DNA of 60,000 nt, from the NCBI RefSeq assembly GCF_008831285.2, contig NC_045146.1, forward strand, positions 1,516,001 through 1,576,000, read 5' to 3'. Shown piece by piece: positions 11,532 through 22,179 of this stretch. The position numbers and the translations under genes were made by a program. Position 1 is the first letter of the stretch. Every line of letters starts with the position of its first letter. This DNA comes from Nymphaea colorata. Its lineage: Eukaryota; Streptophyta; Magnoliopsida; Nymphaeales; Nymphaeaceae. The notes under the pieces were generated by a model. That model ran no database searches and was not told the origin of the DNA. It saw only the letters and a list, made by a program, of their open reading frames with translations.

Positions 11532-13416
11532 AAGATGCTGCTGATCCAATTTGAGCTGATTCCTTTGAACGTGGAAAGAATCTTTGTAGTTCAACAACTA
11601 CAAATAACCTCTCGATGCTGTGAACTCATGCAAGTGAAAGTGGTCAATTGATTTTTTGGGCAAGTAGCTGAAGGCTGTAAAGAAGCATTGTGATTATGGG
11701 TGGTGGGAAAAGTAGGTTACTGAATGTCAACTGTTTCTTCTATAAAGCATTTGGATTTGGTATAAATGCTTGCAGATGTTTCTGTGGGTTGAACAATTTG
11801 AGGCAGTTGCTTTCGATCAGGCCAGCCTAGGTTGGAGACACAGTGTGCTTCTTTTGAGGCAATAATTCCTTCTAGTACTCTAGGTGCAGGAAGATGATCT
11901 GAAACTTCACATGCATAGAAGGCTACCAAGTCTCCACCTACTCATGTTTGGTAATTATAGTTATGCTAATATGGTTCACCGACACGACATAAGAATGTCA
12001 AGCAACTTTCAGGAGAACACAAAAGGAAAGTTGCAAAGAAAACATTGATGAGATGAAAGGAGAAATCAAGAGAATGTATTAGTCAATGGCTAGTATGAAC
12101 CTTAATGGCCTAATGTGCAGCCCTTTGGAGTCAAGCAGCGTGAATGGTCTATCTGGTCCCGGGGGGACCACTATTTAGAAAGGAGAACGATTAAACTATG
12201 ACAATGGGATACTCAACTTGGCAAAACTTGTCTCGCAATTTGTGGCCAAACCTCGTCACAAGGTTGAACATGGTCTTAACCATTCAAGAAGTGAAGGACA
12301 ACCACTGAAAACGGGTACAAGGTTATCAAAATCCAAGTATACCCCTGCACGAAGATTGGAGTCCCCAAGTGCAGTATCAAACACGTCAAAAACTGCAGTG
12401 TCATTTTAGGGAACAGGAGTACAGGACTGTTAGATTAGCATGAAAATAGCTGAACGGAAACCTCATGCAAACTGTGTATAGACTTGATTCTTGTTGGATT
12501 GTGATATCTAGATATGCCTATGATAGGCAGGATTCAGATCTGTTGTATTTTTTGTGGTATAAGCAGCCACAATTTGTAACTGTTCCTAGACCTTCTATAT
12601 GCCACCATTATTTAGTTCAACCATTTAGTTTCGTGTTCAGGTGTTGACATGGGTGTATACTTTGGTTAAAATTTGCATATTATTGAAGAATATAGTAAAA
12701 TGCATATGAGTGGCAAAAGTGGCTCTAGCAGCAACGGTCAACTCATAACTCCTTGTGTAGGCGAGAGTATCCATCCAATAGTTAACATTATCTTCAATGA
12801 ATAAGTGAAACATATTATTGATGTTAATGGCTACTGCCATCTGCACAAGGCATTAAGAGGAAGTCACCTGCTTTCTTATCATGGGTGTAAGAGGCCAAAA
12901 GACATTCTAAAGAAAATTTCAAAGACAAAAAAAAAAGGAAGAGAAAAGGAAGAGACACAGTATGCAATTAAAACACCCTTATCATTGCACGATGAAACTC
13001 GAGCAGCCTATAAAGGTGATTGCGTGGTGGAACCATCAAGACCTTACTACATTCTTATGAAGTTGCTAGAACACAAGTTTGTACTTACTATAAATTCATT
13101 CTCATGTACAAACACTTTACTGGTATAATGTTTTTTTCTTCTTCTTTTGTTCCTACTGCAACACAATCGAAAAAGTGAGGTGGTATATGGAGTGCTTGGT
13201 ATGTAATATATAGAGTGGATTGAAGATAAAAAAAATGGGAACAAGTATTTATAAATTGAAATTCATTTGTCTGCATTCTGCTCTTATATGTCTGTAACAT
13301 ACATTTATCTATTTGTAGAGTGGAATTTGCTAGACTATACTCAGTTAGCGATTGCTAGATCCACTAGGTGCACTGATGTATATTCTTCTCAATCCACTTG
13401 CTAATAGTAGACAGTG
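11532..13416. other. Intergenic with coding-looking but interrupted frame at 11770-12410
   Basis: On the plus strand, about 12000-12410 stays open except for two TAG codons, ending in a Ser/Lys/Arg-rich tail (RLESPSAVSNTSKTAVSF). An upstream frame reads QEDDLKLHMHRRLPS and then SNFQENTKGKLQ. This may be a decayed gene or just 3' flank of the NDUFAF3-like exons. I do not recognise a family. The remainder to 13416 is AT-rich with nothing supported. Confidence 0.3.
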
Positions 13417-13424
13417 GTTTACAC
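13417..13424. repeat. Left 8-bp target-site duplication GTTTACAC
   Basis: An exact match to 14208-14215 on the other side of the element. The 8-bp length is diagnostic of hAT-superfamily insertion. Confidence 0.9.
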
Positions 13425-14207
13425 CAATGTTATCCGTATCGTACGATACGGACGCGTATCGTACGATACGTATCGTATAGGTCAAGAAAACCTATACGAT
13501 ACGATGTTTAAAGACGATACGCGTCTGTATCGTACACGTATCGCACGATACGTGCGATACGGGGGCCGTATCGTACGATACGGGCGATACACCCCCGTAT
13601 CGTACGATACGGGTTAAAACACAAAATTTTTTATTTTTTAAAGTTTAAACACTCCTCCCTCTCTCTCTTCTTGTATTTAAAGACTCCAAGAGACGTAGGA
13701 GGGAGAGATTTTGCACATTTTCATCAAAAATAACCAAGGATTCATCGATTTGGAAAATATTATCGTTAAATCATGAAAGATGATAAGTTGATAACTATAT
13801 GTTTTGAACTTATAAAATTGTGATGTAATATAAGTCCTAAAACTCAAAGTCCTAAGACTCTAAGTCTTAAGATTCTATAAAATTTTCAAGTTTAAAATTG
13901 TGATGGATGCTTATTATGTTATTTTGAATATCTAATTTCTAATTTTTGCATGCGTTGTTGACACACATGAATGTTCCTTATGTATGATGATCTTTTTTAT
14001 ATTTGAACATATTTTTCTTGATTTCTTATTTTTTGTTTATTTTTTCAGATTTTTAATAAATTTTCTCTATTTTTTCTGATTTTTAAATATTTTTTAAAAT
14101 TAAAAAATTAATTTTACGATACGCTACGCTACGTTTACGATACGTTACGATACAGCGTATAGGTCAGCCCGACCGATACGCGATACGCTACGCCTTTTAT
14201 AACATTG
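13425..14207. mobile_element. Non-autonomous hAT element (783 bp) with intact target duplication
   Basis: The termini are CAATGTTAT and ATAACATTG, perfect 9-bp inverted repeats, flanked by the exact 8-bp direct repeat GTTTACAC. Left subterminal DNA (about 13436-13615) is packed with CGTATCGTACGATACG-type palindromes and the right end has TACGATACG repeats, as expected for clustered transposase binding sites. There is no transposase ORF. The right ~170 bp, including the TTTTTTCTGATTTTT stretch and terminal GATACG repeats, resembles the right end of the transposase-bearing fragment at 20497-22179, which points to the same family. Confidence 0.88.
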
Positions 14208-14215
14208 GTTTACAC

Positions 14216-15059
14216 CACTAAGCGGTGTCCATGTGACTTAACAAACCATTGTAAAATGGAGATGAACGGGTTCACAGATTTATTGCACCTTGATTTACTT
14301 TTTTCCCTTCTCTTTTTTGATGTACTCACTATTTGGATGTAGGTTAGTTTAATTTTCCCTTGACTAGCATCATTGCTGCCATATGGAGTTGGGGTAACGA
14401 GATACGTAACACATGGAAATGGGGTTTTGGTGTTTGCCTATTATATTTCACGAGAGTTTTGGTATCCAAACGGTTGTATCCATGAAGGCTTCAAGCACGG
14501 TCTAGGGTTACTACTTCTTCATTTGCATCTTCGCCGCTTCAGTGTGTTTTGCTGTGATTAATCCTAGGCATCGCGCCAGGCACCCATCGGATATTTGCGT
14601 CCTTGGCCTATAATGGGCTGGTCTGAGCTGCCATTTCAGTCTGGAGGCCAGTCCGACTTCAGTAAAAAAAAATAATGGCATTCTAGTAAGCAGACGGTCT
14701 CTATTCAAAACTGAGTGCCACCGTTTTTATCTAGAACAACTTGAGCAAGGGAGTGCCAACACCTAAATCATATTGTTGGTTATTGCCTGTCACCTTCTGC
14801 ACTTTAGATTTTTTATAGTCTTCGAGCACTTTAGGTTCTTTGCTACACGTTTATAGTGCAAAAAAAAAAAAAAAAGATACCATGTGTCTTGAGAAAGTTC
14901 ATAAAAAATCATGTATCTTAGCATACTGCATGTAATATAGTCTAGCATACTACAAGTAATATCATCTAGCACGCTTTATAAATTTCTTTTGGTCTTTCTA
15001 TTTATTTCAATTTCTAGCATGCTAGTAAGTTTCAGAGTTTGAAATTTGCTTACTTGTTT
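14216..15059. other. Intergenic, no supported gene
   Basis: AT-rich DNA with only short ORFs. A short repetition of TCTAGCATACT-type words occurs at 14940-14975. Nothing else is recognised. Confidence 0.5.
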
Positions 15060-15600
15060 CAGACGATATTGATCAATCTGGCTCTGATACCACTATTGGA
15101 GTTAGTGCAATGGAGGTTGCCTTCAATCTTCTGCGTTTCCTCAGGAGGTGTACCAGCGGAGTCTCCAGAAAAGGGCACAAACGGTGGAAGCTCCAAAGGC
15201 AGCTGGGACTGCACCAAAAACAGACGAGCAAGGGTAGCAAGGGAGAAAGAGAGTAAAATAAGAGAGACATGAACAGAAGCGGAGAAAGTAGCCGGCATTG
15301 CTTCTATGAGGCTCAAGCAAGGGTAATACCAAGATTAAACCCTAATTGAAGCATCCTTGGGCTTATATAACTAGTCTCATAGGTTTTCCCATATGCCTAA
15401 CTTGTGGTTAGGGCCAGTGAGAGATTTTAGGAAAAAGGATAACGCAAAATCAAAGTTTGTTTTGAATGAAAATCATTAGTTTGAAAAACAAGTTAGCAAA
15501 GTCCATCTTGTAACTGCGAGTGAACCCCCTCACATTACGAGAGGAAGGGATAGGGCTCATGGCCACTATCCAATAGAACCCCCCAGTGCTGAGGGTTTCT
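15060..15600 (-). mobile_element. Probable LTR-retrotransposon 5' end remnant (LTR plus primer-binding site)
   Basis: On the minus strand, TGGTATCAGAGCC (about 15080-15094) matches the primer-binding site complementary to initiator tRNA-Met used by many plant Copia elements. It is preceded after a 4-base spacer by ...CTCCA, a possible LTR end in CA. Upstream is a TATATAAG box (about 15362-15370) and a 5' leader, as in an LTR promoter. An 85-codon ORF with a hydrophobic start overlaps it. No gag/pol follows. The alternative is a gene first exon with a chance match to the tRNA complement. Confidence 0.35.
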
Positions 15601-16848
15601 ATGTTTTTTTCTTTCTGGCTGAACAGCCTCTTTCCAGAGTTATTGGGCTCAGGCCAGACTGGCTTTGCTCAATGTGTAGCCTGAGCTACCACCAACTGCT
15701 TTTTCTTCATCTTTCTTGAAAGGAAGCATAGTCACAAATAATGTTTCGAAGTTTTAAATGACGAGGTTTTTCTCATGTATAATACAGCGAGCCTGAAAAA
15801 AAGGGAAAAGTACCGTAAATTTTTAAAAATTTTAAAGAACTAAAAATAAAAAAAAATAAAATAAGAGAGAAAGTAATAACGCAAACATCAAAAGATAAAT
15901 AGACTTGCAACAAATAAAAAATACAAAACAAAAAAAAACTGTTTGGCACTAAAAAAATGAAAAAAAAAACAAAAAATGCATTTAAAACACATTTTTTCAT
16001 TTTATGTTTAAAAACACATTTTAAAAAAAACACGTTTTAAGAAGTTTTAAATGGCAATTTAATTTATCACATTTTTCAAAGTTTTTTCAAAAGAATGTGT
16101 TTTTTGTGACACTGGTACTTGAAATTAAGGGTGAATGAATGGTAAAATGGATTGGTAAATTCTCTTCCTTGGATTTGCCAAATTGAAATCAGGCATTAAA
16201 ACTTTTTTCCTAACGCTCTGGGTTTCCCTGTTACAAAAGAAGTGGTAGATTGCTGGGAAAAAAACCAAAAAAAAAAAAAAAGAAAAACCAAGCCGATGTG
16301 AGGTGGCTTGCGTCAGTGCATAGCTATCTGCGACCATCAGCCCAAGATGTAGAAGCATCTTCAAATGGTAATACAAACTCTTTCGTATTTTTTAAGTTAG
16401 CAAATCGACATCATCACAATGCAACGCGTTTTGTATTTTACTCGTCCTTCTGTATTTTGGACAATGTAGATACTATTGCCAACTTTGCAAAGCAAGATAC
16501 TGGCCCAAAATCCAAATGTGTCACCTAAACTTTGTAAGTGTTTTATAGTGGTTAACTTGGAAGAGTATGGCCTATTGACCTTTAGCCAACATTTTGTTAA
16601 TCTTGGTTGGCTGCCCAAGAAAGTTCGGCGGGCTTGCAACTGGCAGCCGCAGGGGAATGGAGGGGCATCCACATTCGATTACTCGATGATCTCAATGTCT
16701 TTTTTTCAGAAACAGTTGTTTCAGCACGATGCAAGCTGGTGGGCAAGATTGCCAAAGCTCATTTCCTTCGCTCAAACCAGCCACTCCATACAAACCAGTC
16801 GGCAGAATAGATCAGGCCTGATGGTGAAGTCCAGATTATACCTTCTCA

Positions 16849-19014
16849 TCACACTGCAAGTTCTCCCGTCATCAATGAGATATTCCTTAGCAAAGAACTT
16901 ATTCTTGAGAGCTCTGGATGCGATCGACCTCCAGCAAGGAACAAGTGAACTTCAGAGTTCACAACGATCCAGCTATATCCTGGCTTCTTCTTTATATCTT
17001 TCAGCCTCTTGATCATCCTAAGTTTTTTCTCATCCCTCTTTCGACCGGACATGGAGTACATCTTTGACAACACCACGTAGGCAGTAGCACTTTGAGGCTC
17101 TAATCTCAAAAGATGATGCGTAGCAGCCTTTGCAAGCCTGATGTTTGCATGAGTTCTACTTGCACCAAGTAAAGCTCCCCATACAGCTGCATGAGGCTCA
17201 AATGGCATTTGGCTGATTAAGGTGAATGCTTCTTCCAATAATCCAGCCCTACCGAGAAGGTCAACCATACAAGCATAATGGTCCGGCCCAGGCTTGATTC
17301 CATATGAAGACCACATCAAATAAAAGTAGTGCCATCCTTCACATATTAAGCCTGCATGGGCACATGCCGTGAGTAGACAAAGAAACGTAACATGGTTTGG
17401 TTCCTTGCCAACTGCTTGCATGGTCTTGAATAGCTCGAGTGAATTGTTACCATGACCATGCTGAGCAAACCCATAGATCATTGAATTCCAAGACTCCAAA
17501 TCATGACTATTGGTACTTCGGAAAATCTTGTATGCATCTGCTATGCTGCCACATTTGGAGTACATGGAGATAAGCAAGTTCGAAACCACATAATCTGACT
17601 GGAAGTTATTTTTCAGAGCACAAGCATGGACTTGCACACCTTGGCTAAATAGTGCTAACCCTGAGGACGCACTTATTAGGCAGCTAAAAGTCACTTCATT
17701 TGGTTGAAGCCCTTCTCTGAGCATCCTAATGAACCATACAAATGCATGCTCAAACTCGCCATTTTGTACAAAACCAGAGATCACTGTTGTCCATGCTATC
17801 ACATCTCTGTCTGGCATGTTCTCCAACAGCCAAATCGCATCTCGCATATATCCGACGTTTGAGAACCCCAGAATCATTGTGGTCCAAGAAACTAGGTCTC
17901 TCTTTGGCATTTTGAGGAACAAATTGTAGGCCTGATCAAGCCATCCAAGTTGACCGTACGCTGCAATCATGGAATTCCACGCAGCTATACTTTTGTTCTT
18001 CATGCTATCAAAGACCTTGGACGCATGGCTCGTCATTCCATTCCTTGAGTACATGACGATTAAAGCATTCCTCAAGATTTGGTCTGACTCAAAACCCACG
18101 ACAAACGCCAAAGCATGAACCTGAATACCCCATCTTTTGTTGCCACCATTTGCATGGAGATCGCACAGAACTGTCAGGGTAGTTGAGTTGAACATCACTG
18201 CCAGCCTTCTCATCCTTGAGAACATAGACAATGCTTCTTTCCACATACCTTTCCGTAAATAGCCATCAATCATTGTTGTCCAAGAAACTACATTCCGCTC
18301 AGGCATCTCATCAAATAATTCCTGAGCTTCGACAATCCTGCCCGTGCTTGAATAGCCGTATACCATAATGCTCCAGGAGACAACATTTCTTTGGTCCATC
18401 GCGTCAAACAGTTGGCGTGCACTTTGCATCTCACCATTATTCACATATGCAGTAAGTATCGCATTCAAAGAAATCAGATTCTTCTCCCCAGGCATTCGGT
18501 CAAACAGAGTCTTAGCTTCAGAAAACATACCATTCCGAATAAGTCCAGTAATCATCACAGTCCAGGAAACTGAATTCCTTTCTGGCATACATCGAAAGAG
18601 CTGATAAGCATCCCCCAGTCTTCGGTTGCTTATATAGCCCGACATCATGGCATTCCATGCGATCAAGTTTCTCTGAGGCATTGTGTCGAATAGTTTGCGT
18701 GCGTTCTCAATTTCACTGTTCTCGGCACAAGCAGTGAGCATTGCAGTCCAAGAGGCAACGTTTCTGAACGGCATACCATCAAAGACGGCCTTTGCATCAG
18801 CGAGGTTGCCACGCCTGCTATGCTCTGTTATCAGGGAGTTGAACACGAGGACCGATGTTCTGTCACTCTTCTTTTCATTGACTGTTTCATGGTTCGGTCG
18901 GGAAATGGTTGTTTTCTGGTGCTGGGTGTCAAATCTATAGAGACGTGGGATGCCGCTGCTGTAGAGGGGAAGGTGGCGGCATCTCCAGATAAAGAAGAAG
19001 CTTGGGTTTCGCAT
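16849..19014 (-). CDS. PLS-class (E-type) pentatricopeptide repeat protein, organelle RNA-editing type
   Basis: One uninterrupted exon encodes 721 residues. Residues 1-50 are basic and hydroxylated with an RCRHLPLY stretch, consistent with an organelle (probably mitochondrial) transit peptide. From about residue 55 to 640 there are tandem PPR units in P-L-S order, with recurring signatures such as SWTAML, WNAMM, LFDTMP and VVSWTTMI. The C-terminus has the E region (HYACMVDLLGRAGLLEEA, KKPGYSWIVV, then HPELS) and stops without a DYW deaminase domain. E-class PLS proteins bind organelle transcripts and act in C-to-U editing; the target here is unknown. The start was chosen as the first ATG of the frame, and it is shared by all three copies. 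Of the three, only this copy is intact. A possible 5'-leader acceptor (TTTGCAG) lies near 19403. Confidence 0.93.
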   Translation of the reverse strand: MRNPSFFFIWRCRHLPLYSSGIPRLYRFDTQHQKTTISRPNHETVNEKKSDRTSVLVFNSLITEHSRRGNLADAKAVFDGMPFRNVASWTAMLTACAENSEIENARKLFDTMPQRNLIAWNAMMSGYISNRRLGDAYQLFRCMPERNSVSWTVMITGLIRNGMFSEAKTLFDRMPGEKNLISLNAILTAYVNNGEMQSARQLFDAMDQRNVVSWSIMVYGYSSTGRIVEAQELFDEMPERNVVSWTTMIDGYLRKGMWKEALSMFSRMRRLAVMFNSTTLTVLCDLHANGGNKRWGIQVHALAFVVGFESDQILRNALIVMYSRNGMTSHASKVFDSMKNKSIAAWNSMIAAYGQLGWLDQAYNLFLKMPKRDLVSWTTMILGFSNVGYMRDAIWLLENMPDRDVIAWTTVISGFVQNGEFEHAFVWFIRMLREGLQPNEVTFSCLISASSGLALFSQGVQVHACALKNNFQSDYVVSNLLISMYSKCGSIADAYKIFRSTNSHDLESWNSMIYGFAQHGHGNNSLELFKTMQAVGKEPNHVTFLCLLTACAHAGLICEGWHYFYLMWSSYGIKPGPDHYACMVDLLGRAGLLEEAFTLISQMPFEPHAAVWGALLGASRTHANIRLAKAATHHLLRLEPQSATAYVVLSKMYSMSGRKRDEKKLRMIKRLKDIKKKPGYSWIVVNSEVHLFLAGGRSHPELSRISSLLRNISLMTGELAV

Positions 19015-20025
19015 GAGAAAGTTGGTGTGGTGGCCACAAGAGAATCCATGCAGTTGCAGTGAGTTTAGACGGAGCTTATAGGTGGATCCACAAGAGAAAT
19101 CTGGCAGTAGAATTTCGGGGTCATTGGTCGGGAACTAACTGGAAGCTGGAGAGGGGAGTGAGCAGCATAACGTTTACGGTCCGGGTTGGGGCACAACAGC
19201 TGGAGAACAAACAAAACTGTTCTGGATCAACTTGGCCCCACTGGCGTCTGAAGAACGTGAGCGAGTCAGGGCGATTCTGTGCGAGTCAAGGGCAATACGT
19301 GCCGTGTCGGGCCAAATCAGGTTCTATTTTGCCGAAACATTGACTCATGACAAGATTTGGAGAAGATTCAAGTCCATTCAAGCAATTCCTGAGTCGACTT
19401 CAACTGCAAATGCAAAAATATGTAAAGAATTCATACCAGATCTTAAACTGTAAATCCAAATTTCTGCATTAATAAAATACAAGTATACTTGGACTCTGTG
19501 GCACCATTGTAACTTATGAATACAGTTTCATATATTTAACTCAGTGCACATGAATTATCCAATACAAAAGACAAAAGATCAGGAAAGTTAGAAACTGAAA
19601 TCTGTTTATAGCACACTTCCATTGGAGAAGGAAACAGTCGAAACGTTATTGTTACATTTATTAAATTTTTGAGAAAAAATACTCTCGTGTCCACTGTTGC
19701 AATCCTATTAAGTATTAATCAATACATTCATGTACAGGCACGAAACCTCAAGAAAAAGAAAAAGGAAACGAATAAAACCAAATCAACTCCATGGGCAACA
19801 AAGAATCAAACTTTTTGTCATAATCTAGGAAAACAATCGAGTGCGTCAGAATTGGAATTGAATCGCATCAAAGCATAAAGTCAAGACATCAAATAACAAG
19901 TAATTGAAGGAAATGAACTCCCAGCAATTTTAATTCCCAATAGGCAATTATCATCCAAAATGAAGATCATAAATTCAAAACCATAAAAAAAAAGACAAAA
20001 ACGATCGGGAGAGACGGATTCTTAC
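19015..20025 (-). other. PPR 5' flank / hydrolase-derived intron
   Basis: No protein gene. The sequence is conserved with 35563-36575, and its PPR-proximal part with both arms of the inverted repeat at 24780-26040. On the minus strand a pyrimidine-rich TTTTTGCATTTGCAG acceptor ends near 19404, so the PPR leader may be an exon downstream of the hydrolase exons. Splicing hydrolase exon 2 to this acceptor would give an immediate stop, leaving the PPR frame as a downstream ORF. This is inferred only from splice-like sites. Confidence 0.4.
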
Positions 20026-20493
20026 GTATAATCTGACTTGTCTTTGGGCACGGAGCTGCGGCCCATTCCGCGATTATCGAAACTGCACACCTCAATGTCA
20101 CCATCTTCCCACATTCAACCACCATCTTGGCTCCCAGCATCACCGTCGGAGCCGTTGGATTCAAGACCGATGGACACGACTGAAGTTGGATGGCCCCTTC
20201 CTTCTTGATTGTTTGGGGCATCGGTCCCTACTAACCCTTTGATCTGAGGACCCCATGAATCATGAGTACCCGCCAATCCTACCCCCAAAGTGCACAGAAA
20301 CTCAATCTACGATTTGCCAACGACTAGATAGATAGATAGATAGAGCAAGCGAACGAGAGAGAGAGAGAATACCAGTTATGAGGAGGACCTTGGTGAGGCA
20401 GCGACTATACTTCTGGTAGAAGATTCTCATAGTATTGTAAGAAATTGATCCATCCTCCCACTTCTGATACTTGTTCACCTCGCATAATGGCAT
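20026..20493 (-). pseudogene. Alpha/beta hydrolase, first two exons only (copy 1)
   Basis: Exon 1 (20493-20373) starts MPLCEVNKYQ and ends TKVLLITG at a GT donor. Exon 2 (20278-20026) begins at a TAG acceptor in phase with LAGTHDSWGPQIKG and ends VCSFDNRGMGRSSVPKDK..DYT before GTAAG. These are the N-terminal strand, the oxyanion-region LAGTHDSW and the FDNRGMG.S motif of plant alpha/beta hydrolases of the RutD-like type. An in-frame TGA lies at 20115-20117, where copy 2 has Cys. The nucleophile-elbow and His exons are absent; the PPR gene follows instead. Exon 1 abuts hAT transposon DNA, so its promoter has been lost. Confidence 0.78.
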
Positions 20494-20509
20494 TTTTTTT
20501 ACTGTGCAG

Positions 20510-21760
20510 AGTATGGTGAAACAAAGAATTCATTTGAGGCAAATGTTTGCTAGTGAAGAATAGGTTGCATATCCACATGCTCATAAAAGAAATGCTTCTT
20601 TAGTTGTGGATATTGTATTCAATAACGTATTTTGGGAATCATGTGTGAAGCTATTGAAGGTTTGTGTTCTATTAATTAAAGTTCTCAGGTTAGCTGACAG
20701 CGAGGATAGACCTTCCATATGGTACTTATATGAGGCTATGGACAAAGCAAAAGAGGCAATTTGAGACAACTTAAAAGAAAAGAAAAAGTTATATATGCCC
20801 ATATGGAAGATTATAGATAAAAAGTGGACTGGACAGCTTCATCAACCTCTTCATGCAGCAGCTTACTATCTAAATCCTGCAATTAGATTTTCTCCTACAT
20901 TTAAGAAGGACAGAGAAGTCATGCATGGTTTGTTAGATTGTATTAACGTGTTAGTGGAAGATTCTACAGAACAAGATGTTGTGCACAATGAGTTGGATCT
21001 ATATGATAGTTGTTTTCGAAACATGGGACTACCTGCCGCCGTTCGAGCCAGGACAATGATGCGTCCAGGTAAATACATAGAAATTTTTAATTTACTTTGC
21101 ATTTGTTACATTTGATTCTTTTAAAACTTTCGCATTGATTTGTTATATTTTTGTTTAGATTTGTGGTGGAATATGTATGAGTTTGATTGTCCAAACCTAG
21201 CACGTTTTGCAGTCAAAGTCCTTAGCCAGACATGCAATGCTAGTGGATGTGAAAGGAACTGGAGTGTATTCCAACATATCTATAGCAAATAGGCTCGAAC
21301 ATAAAAGGTTGAATGACATTGTCTTTGTTCGATATAATATGAGGTTGAAACAAAGGTAATATTGGTATATAGCTTAATCATAATGTTTACATGTTTTGTA
21401 CAATATATTTATATGAAATTATATACTAACAAGTTTTCTCTTATTTAACGTAGAGAATTAAAAAAATCATTAGCAAGGAAGCACAGATCTCAGTTCGATC
21501 CTATCAGCTTGGAAAATTTTGACGATCTAGAGCCATGGATTGAGGAAGAACCAACTACAATATTTGATGATGAAGATCTTGAATGTTTCAACCTTGAAGC
21601 TGAAGCAACAGAAGGCTTTGTTGATGAAGGAGAGTCTGCTACTGCTGGTGCTGGTGTTGAATATGTTGGTGAGGATCTTCCAATTCTTGATGAAGAAGAT
21701 GAAGAAGAAGAAGAAGATGAAGATGAAGATGAAGATGAAGATGATGAAGATTATGAATGA
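20510..21760 (+). pseudogene. hAT-superfamily transposase, C-terminal half (broken)
   Basis: In order the plus strand encodes VVDIVFNNVFWESCVKLLKV, ...VLRLADSEDRPSMWYLYEAM, the ORF at 20795-21115 (PLHAAAYYLNPAIRF, the typical hAT core), and then after an intron LARFAVKVLSQTCNASGCERNWSVF, the hAT C-terminal dimerisation signature. The last exon (21455-21760) begins HRSQFDPISLENF and ends in a Glu/Asp tail made by GAAGAT repeats. Stops interrupt it before 20570, at about 20763 and after YSK near 21290, together with a frameshift. The N-terminal BED finger and first catalytic Asp are missing. It is a non-functional remnant of the likely autonomous partner family. Confidence 0.8.
21697..21756 (+). 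repeat. GAA/GAT triplet repeat (acidic tail)
   Basis: Near-perfect GAAGAT repeats encode an Asp/Glu run at the end of the transposase frame. Confidence 0.85.
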
Positions 21761-22179
21761 TAAATCATGAATGAGAGTCAAGACAAGAGTGCTTTCATTT
21801 TATAATTTATATGTATCGAACGACATAAGAGTTATGAATCTATGGTTGTTGAACACTAGAATGTTTTATCACTTTATGGCTTATGCTTTGTTGAATGATA
21901 TTGTTATGAATTTTCAATTTTGATGTCTATGAATGATGAACGCATAAGTTTATAGCAATAATAAGTCTTACCATTATCTCAATTCTCAAATATGTTTTCT
22001 ATGAAGAATTTATTGTTTTTAATTTTTTCTGATTTTTTATGAATTTTCTGATTTTTTTTATTTTTTCTGATTTATTAATATTTTTAAAAAAAAAATTACG
22101 ATACGGTTACGATACGTTACAATACGTCGTATCTTAAAGCCCAACCAATACGGCTTACGATACGCGTTTTACAACATTG

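Larger units (their letters stand above)
15294..20496. repeat. Duplicated block, copy 1 (PPR gene plus hydrolase 5' end)
   Basis: This is collinear with 26326-37104 once two insertions there are removed. 15294-16482 matches 26326-27500. 16483-19014 matches the 32442-35562 PPR copy. 19015-20496 matches 35563-37104. The left breakpoint falls inside the LTR-like sequence. The right breakpoint is the poly-T next to the hydrolase ATG, where hAT transposon DNA now begins. 15294-16848 contains no gene apart from the LTR remnant. Confidence 0.92.
20497..22179 (+). mobile_element. 5'-truncated hAT transposon with transposase 3' part
   Basis: The right terminus ACAACATTG (ending 22179) is preceded by TACGATACG-type repeats and TTTTTTCTGATTTTT stretches, like the right end of the 783-bp element at 13425-14207. 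The left end is missing: the element starts abruptly against the poly-T of the hydrolase start codon region, where copy 2 has the hydrolase promoter instead. It probably arrived by rearrangement or was cut by the duplication, because no left inverted repeat or target duplication is seen. Confidence 0.7.

Noticed and set aside
14373-14561. LPYGVGVTRY frame resembling the NDUFAF3 C-terminal LPYG
   Set aside because: Only four residues match and no other part of the family is nearby.
16476-17012. 178-codon plus-strand ORF, plus the 17729-17929 and 18368-18604 ORFs
   Set aside because: Antisense shadows of the intact PPR gene; their counterparts in copy 2 are equally incidental.
18831-19049. 72-codon minus ORF over the PPR start
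   Set aside because: Alternative frame of the PPR first exon; no domain, and the PPR frame explains the conservation.
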